Source: Charina bottae
Taxonomy: Eukaryota; Chordata; Lepidosauria; Squamata; Charinaidae
Assembly: GCA_023362775.1 (NCBI GenBank)
Contig: JALMGJ010000003.1
Location: forward strand, 47,385,916-47,449,915
DNA length: 64,000 nt
Direction: 5' to 3'
Position 1 is the stretch's first letter. Every line of letters starts with the position of its first letter. A program made the translations under genes and the position numbers. The notes beneath the pieces were generated by a model. It was given only the letters and a program-made list of their open reading frames with translations, was not told the DNA's origin and did no database searches. Below are positions 58,356 to 64,000 of the stretch, piece by piece.

Positions 58356-58689
58356 GTAAGTCCCGAGCTCGAGAGGGAGACTGGCGGGCGGCGGAGAGGG
58401 ACCATTGCAGGCGGATTCGTGGCAGTGCAGGGCCGAGGTTGGGTCTGCGCGACCAATTTCAACCGAGTGTGTTCTGCGAATCCTGCTCAGTGGGTCTTGC
58501 GAACGCAGCCAAAGACAAACGGGGTCTGATGGTGCCACGGAGTGTCAAATAAGAGTGTCTCTTAGCCGGAGGGCAGACAGGGACCTCTCTCCCTATTTCA
58601 TAGTGACTGTTCAACTACACCTGCACTGACAGTGGAGTGCATTTAGGTGTTGCTTTTGTAGGTAGGGTGCTAATTTTTGTATGTGTGTG

Positions 58690-58885
58690 TGCCTTGAAGT
58701 CAGTTTTCCTTGCAGTTTTCTTGGCGACGTTTTTCGGAAGTGGCTTGCCATTGCCTGCTTCTTAGGGCTGATAGAGACTGACTGGCCCAAGGTCACTCAG
58801 CTGGCTTTGTACCTAAGGTAGGACTGGAACTCATGGTCTCTTGGTTTTTAGCCTGATTCCTTAATCACTACACTAAGCTCTTGGA
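58690..58885 (-). mobile_element. CORE/MIR-like SINE, minus orientation
   Basis: TGGCCCAAGGTCACTCAGCT is the reverse of the core, and TTAATCACTACACTAAGCTC the reverse of the tRNA-like head. Lies in ITGB3BP intron 1. Confidence 0.75.
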
Positions 58886-59504
58886 GTGCTAATAGCCCAG
58901 GAATATATAGAAATAACTATGGCAGTTGTGCTCTAGAGTGTGTACAACCTGTGGGCTTCCTCTCCCCTACCATAATAAATATTTCCAACACTTACTTAGT
59001 AGCCTTCACCAGTCTGGCGCCCTCCAAATGTATTGGATTACCAGCCCAATCATTTCCAGCCCAAGTGGCATTGGGTTTTCTGGCTGGGAATAAAAGCCAA
59101 AGGGCACCAGACTCTGAAAAGCTGGTAGTGAGCATGTGGAATAGGATTTTCAGGTGAAAAGTGGTGTTTTCCACATGCTTGTTAGAGAGCCAAACAGGTT
59201 TTGGCTTGATAAATCAGGCAAAAGTCCTGCTGAGATTTATAATGTTTAGGCTATGGGTTCCCTTTTTTTTACTTGAAAAGGTAAAAAAAGATGCAGTACA
59301 CTTGGTTTCCTAGTGTGAATTGAAGCATTCTTTTCCAACCTCCTTTTCGTTTTATAATACTTTAGCATTGATGAGAATTCCCACTTAAATGCTTGTTCTA
59401 AACATTTACTTCTGAGACTTTATTCATATTATCTCAGAAAAGTTCCACTTTATTATATATTTGGCACAATAAAGGGTACATAACATTAATCCTGTTCTTT
59501 GGGT

Positions 59505-59960
59505 TCACACATCACATTAAACCATGGTAGCTTAGCACAATGTCATTAGGATATTAAGCAACCCACGATTAAATAAATCATGGCTTAACAAAATATGAGT
59601 CCAACCATTGTGTAAAGTTTCTATTTTTGAACCTAGCATTCCTCTTGACAGCTGCTGCTGGTAGAAACACTATACAATAATGATGATCCACAGAGTAAGC
59701 AAAACTTACTCATAATGTTCACTGAACCCTAACTAACCATTGGGGTTGGATTCATATAACATGCTATGCTAAAATATGGTTTATAGTTTAGTCTGGCATG
59801 CAAACATAGCTAGTACTATCCTAGTAAGATGTGCAACTAAAGTAAAAAGTGAGCAACATCAAAGTTTGGGTTCATACAAAATGTTAAACCATAATCTGCT
59901 TGATAGTTTGTTTGATTTTGGCTTTAAGTATTATGTGAACCCAGTCATAATGTGCTTAGC
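59505..59960. repeat. CCATGG-type inverted repeat family copy
   Basis: Starts GGGTTCACACATCACATTAA with ACCATGGTAGCTTAGCACAA; ends near TTATGTGAACCCAGTCATAA. The GGGTTCACA/TGTGAACCC words are inverse, suggesting terminal repeats of an old element about 450 bp long. Confidence 0.5.
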
Positions 59961-60619
59961 TATTCATTAGCTAGAGCTCTAAAAATGTTCAGGCACATGT
60001 ACATATGTGAACTGTTTAGACAGACCTCCATTCATTCTCCGAGTAGTCAGTTTTTGGTGAGAGGGAGTTCTACTTAACATGATGGAGGAGGGCTGAGGAC
60101 AACATTGCTGGAGTAATAAGGCAAATTGCTCCATTACACAGGTGGTAGGCAGGGATTTTCTATTTTGCCCTGATAGTGTGAAGAGTTTTTATTTTTAAAT
60201 TATGCCATGTCTATTTCAGGATTTACAATACATTTTTGTAGTTCTTTAAAATCGGGTGCAGAAAGTGTGGCCTAAAATCTGTATGTGACCCATTAGTATT
60301 TCAGACTTCCCCAGAGTGAGTAGGGTCAAAATCTGGGTCCTGCATTTCCATTTTTTTTTAAATTGGTGAGGGATTATGAGGTAGAATAGATGCCTGAAAT
60401 ATTTCAGAAGCTTAATGTATCCATAGAAATAGTGATAGTAATAATCTGTTATGGTCACTGACCAGAATTCTGCGAGTTAATAAAATAATTAAAAGTTTCT
60501 ATTTTTAAGAAAATCAAGAACAACATAAAATTATAACTAGGTCATTGAGGCAATCAGGGTATGTCTAATTTACAGACAGTGTAACAAAATTTAACTACAT
60601 TCAGGGAAATAAAATCATA

Positions 60620-60957
60620 AAAAGGTAAAGGTTCCCCCCCACACACATTTGTGCAGTCGTGTCCGACTCTAGGGGCCGGTGCTCATCTCCGTTTGTTAGC
60701 CGAAGAGCCAGCGTTGTCCAAAGACACTTCCGTGGTTATGTGGCTGGCATGACGCGCGCAGAACGCTGTTACCTACCCACTGAAGTGGTACCTATTAATC
60801 TACTTGCATTTGCATTCTTTCGGATTGCTATGTTGGTAAGAGCTGGGGCTAGTGCGGGAGCTCACTCCGTCACACGGGGCTAGGGATTCGAACCCTCGAA
60901 CTTGCAATCTTCTGATCAACAAGCCTGGCGTCTTACCCGTTGAGCCACCATGCTCCT
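60620..60957 (-). mobile_element. tRNA-derived SINE, full length
   Basis: Same family and orientation as 26371-26703; boxes GGGATTCGAACC and CCGTTGAGCCACCATGC at the right end. A perfect 12-bp duplication AATAAAATCATA (60608-60619, 60958-60969) flanks it. Confidence 0.92.
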
Positions 60958-60969
60958 AATAAAATCATA

Positions 60970-62347
60970 CAGGTCTGATAAAAGTAACTGTACCAAAAAT
61001 AAATCAGAATTGTCTGGGTACTTTCCCAAATAGGGAGTTATGAAGCGAGCCCTTGTGTCCTTATAGAAGGAGCTACAGGACATGAGCTATGGATTCAATG
61101 GATTCTTTTCCACAAGGGCACAATCTTAACTCATAAGGGATTTTTTTTTCCCTTGAGAATAGCTGTTGGGAGGATGTTAAAATGTGCTAATGTTAGTGCT
61201 CTTTAGAGTTTAGGAACTGTTATTTGGTTTAAATATCTTGCTGGCCTAAAAAAGAGGTTGACTACTCAGGAACGCTTTCTTGGGTAGGGAAGATTGATCT
61301 GATTGGGCTTCCAAATCTCTAGCGCTTTGCTTGAGTGCAGAGTCCTCAATCGTAGCCCAGTATCAGAATGGCCTCTCTTGAGAACCCATAGTGTTGCAGC
61401 TTAAAGTATCCATTTCACTCCTTAGCTCTCCTGAACCCTCCTAGAAGACAGATGCTGGCCCCACCCACTTTGGGAATGTAGCCCTGGACATGCCACACAA
61501 GATCTGGTATGGACCTCAGGATAATAGAAGTTGAACAGTCCTGGTCTAAATTATGGAAAACTATGCCATCATTTTTTTGGGGGGGGTTATATTCTGAAGG
61601 TTGGGGGAGCTCTAATAAGGGGATCCAGTATTACATGGACTTCTAGTCAATAAGTTATCCACCCCAGTATACAGCAATACATATTACTCAAAGAAAGAAA
61701 GGAGAATACAACTGTTTTTAAATATCCAATATGGATGCTCTTCAAAGAGTAGCATTTAAGCTATATGATTCTCATAGAAATATGGATTCTATATGTTTTT
61801 CATGTAGACATATAGATGTAACAGGGTAGATTCCTTGAAGTTTAATGAGCAGAACAACTATATGTTGCTTTTCTTGGGTTCCTAATTCCTAAGAGAGCCA
61901 AAGAAATGAAGATACCATGATTCATAAATAATATGTTTCAGACTTCTAAGAAGATTGTAAGATTTGCTTCAGACTAAATAACTCTATTGCAGGAATAGGC
62001 AACTTTGTGCCCTAAATTAGAACTTCACTATCACCTCCCCAGTCTTGCTGCTAGGAGATGATGGGAGGCAAATTCAAAACCTTCAAAGTATGCCAAATTT
62101 CCAATATCATGTTGTCACACCTGCTTTAGTAAGTGGGTATATGTGCACCTTACCTCATAAGAACATAATGTAAAAATTGTGTGTCACAACTGAGCCTATG
62201 CTCAGAAGACAGAAAATAGTTCCAGGCTTGTTAATCAAATTTAAGATAGCTTCTGTTGAAATCAGCTGAACAAGTTAGTTATAAGTTTCACCTCACTGAT
62301 TTCTTAGGGAACTAAATTTAATTAAAACAGGCTTATGTATTTTTTAC
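60970..62347. other. ITGB3BP intron 1, unassigned
   Basis: No exon found. Short remnants of the old inverted-repeat family may lie at 61420-61545 and 61990-62110. Confidence 0.4.
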
Positions 62348-62778
62348 AGGGCACTTTATTTAAAAAATATAGTATAAATATAGTATAAATAAAAAATATA
62401 GGGTAGGTAACAGCGTTCCACATGCGTCATGCCAGCCACATGACCATGGAAGCATCTTCGGACAACGCTGGCTCTTCAGCTAACAAACGGAGATGAGCAC
62501 CGGCCCCTAGAGTCGGACACGACTTCACAAATGTGTGGGGGGAACCTTTACCTTTTTTATATTTAAAAAGGAACACACTGTTAAGAATTTTGTCAAATTG
62601 TTTCAGCTTTGATTGCCTCTTGGCAAGAATATGAGTGGCTTTTAACATGAAAAAAATAAATACCATATAACACAGCTTGTTTCTTTTATAGACAATTTTT
62701 TTTCAGTTATCCCTTTTCAAAATAATTCTAAAATCAAAGCTAGCATTATACAGTCATACTTCAAAGATGTCCTTAAAC
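62348..62778 (+). repeat. Repeated segment, copy 1, interrupted by a SINE fragment
   Basis: ACAGGGCACTTTATTTAAAA, then from 62561 ATTTAAAAAGGAACAC... to CCTTAAAC at 62778, match 63767-64000 at about 93 percent, displaced by 1.22 kb. Between the two parts lies a SINE fragment absent from copy 2. Confidence 0.85.
62401..62560 (+). mobile_element. tRNA-derived SINE, 5'-truncated
   Basis: Begins inside the SINE body (GGGTAGGTAACAGCGTTCCA) and ends GGGGGAACCTTTACC. The tRNA head is missing. It sits inside the repeated segment. Confidence 0.85.
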
Positions 62779-63766
62779 TTTCCTCATATGTTTCATCTCA
62801 AAGAATAAATGAAGTAAAAATATTTTGTGGGAGGTTAGCTTGGGCTTTGACATTGCTTATGTATTTTTACATGGAAGTATGTCTCATTACATTCAGTGGG
62901 ACTTAGCTTTTGAGAATATGAGAATAAGCTCTCTCCAACTAGTAGGCAGTGTTTGCCAAAACACATAATACACACTATTATACATTTCATTGATTCACTG
63001 TCCCATTTGGCTATTTGATCTGAGATAAACCAGTCCTGCTTAAATAAAATGTATTTTCTTATCCTGTAACTGTATGATATAAAAGAGGAATACAAAAGAA
63101 ATGTAATAAATGCTTCTCAGATTATGCTTTCTTTTTCACAATATAACCTCAAATTAATGCCCCTTCACTTTCCCATTTAAGAAATGTCATTTCTTAAATC
63201 TGTAAATGTCTCTGCAACTGTTAAGGGAACCTCTGCAATTATTGCATTGGGGAAATATATACCTAAAAATATTTGTGTAACAGAGATGTGGCAACATGAT
63301 TTTGCTTCTCCTGGTAAAGTGATACTTTCTTGGACTGTGAATGGCTAATGAGCTCAATTATTTCCAAGTTTTCAGCATCTCCACAGGCAGAGGAAGGAAA
63401 ATTTGGGTATGCTGTAACTCTGCTACCACCCAAAGTCTCTGACAGGTTTTAAATAGCATACTGCTTGACCAGTCTGCCATTTTTTTCTCAATATTTTTTT
63501 CCAGGTTGCTATAGTTTAATGGGATTTTCATGTAGTTTTCCATTTATCCTAATCATAAAGCTATCTTGGGTCCAGATTCCACTGTACTTTTGCTTCCAGC
63601 TTCCTTTGAAGTCCATCATAAAAACTTCCATCATAACATGCCTTAGTGTAGAATGCAAATACATGGTCCCCTAGAGCATCTTTGCAGAGTGAATGTATTA
63701 ATGTATACAATGTTTCCTTGCTTCCACTGGGATAGAAGATGTAATGGAGTTTGCATTCTTTAAGCA
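62779..63766. other. Spacer between the two repeated segments
   Basis: AT-rich and unassigned. No ITGB3BP exon 2 could be seen. Confidence 0.5.
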
Positions 63767-64000
63767 ATACAGGGCACTATATTTAAAAAGGAACACGCCA
63801 TTAAGAATTTTGTCAAATTGTTTCCGCGTTGATTGTCTCTTGGCAAGAATATGAGTGGCTTTTAACATGAAAAATATAAATACCATATAACATAGCTTGT
63901 TTGTTTTATAGACAAAAATGTTTCTCAGTAATCCCTTTTCAAAATAATTCTAAAATCAAAGCTAGCATTATACAGTCATACTTCAAAGATGTCCTTAAAC
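63767..64000 (+). repeat. Repeated segment, copy 2, cut by the window end
   Basis: Same sequence as 62348-62400 joined to 62561-62778, without the SINE. It continues past 64000. Confidence 0.85.

Noticed and set aside
58173..58529. 118-codon plus-strand frame over the EFCAB7/ITGB3BP promoter
   Set aside because: It crosses the predicted ITGB3BP donor and is explained by GC-rich composition.

Overview
The window is animal nuclear DNA, almost certainly from a squamate reptile. Coding sequence is scarce and split into short spliced exons. The interspersed repeats are a squamate mixture: RTE/BovB LINEs with GTT/CAA tails, CR1 and L2-like LINEs, tRNA-headed SINEs, CORE/MIR-like SINEs, many hAT-type DNA elements and one Ty3/gypsy-type LTR element. 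I did not identify the species.

Three protein-coding genes were recognised, in the order known from human 1p31 (ITGB3BP, EFCAB7, PGM1). (1) PGM1, minus strand: both alternative first coding exons are present, ubiquitous exon 1A at 14718-14963 in a CpG-rich promoter and muscle-type exon 1B at 894-1151. The shared downstream exons lie left of the window. (2) EFCAB7, minus strand: the whole coding region was rebuilt as 12 exons between 52619 and 21014. They join in phase to 624 codons plus stop. A probable non-coding first exon ends at 58154. (3) ITGB3BP, plus strand: probable exon 1, holding only the first codons, ends at 58355. EFCAB7 and ITGB3BP start about 200 bp apart and probably share a bidirectional promoter. 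EFCAB7 serves cilium-based Hedgehog signalling, PGM1 sugar-phosphate metabolism and ITGB3BP (CENP-R) the kinetochore, so the neighbours share a locus, not a pathway.

Layout: 1-15 kb, PGM1 intron 1 with exon 1B; 15-21 kb, intergenic, with old LINE fragments; 21-58.2 kb, EFCAB7, introns full of transposons; 58.2-64 kb, ITGB3BP intron 1, ending in a repeated segment that runs off the window.

The most unusual content is in the mobile elements. Six hAT-like insertions have 8-bp target duplications, all with TA at the two central positions. Two of them, from different terminal-repeat families, carry the same promoter-like tandem array of CCAAT and GC boxes. One of these also shares a peptide-level module with the LTR of the nearby gypsy-type element. 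There is also a 122-bp inverted repeat with a single mismatch (55855-56123), a nearly full-length BovB nested inside a TIR element, and an EFCAB7 C-terminus partly written by a GAAT microsatellite. I found no operon, CRISPR array, true tRNA or rRNA gene.
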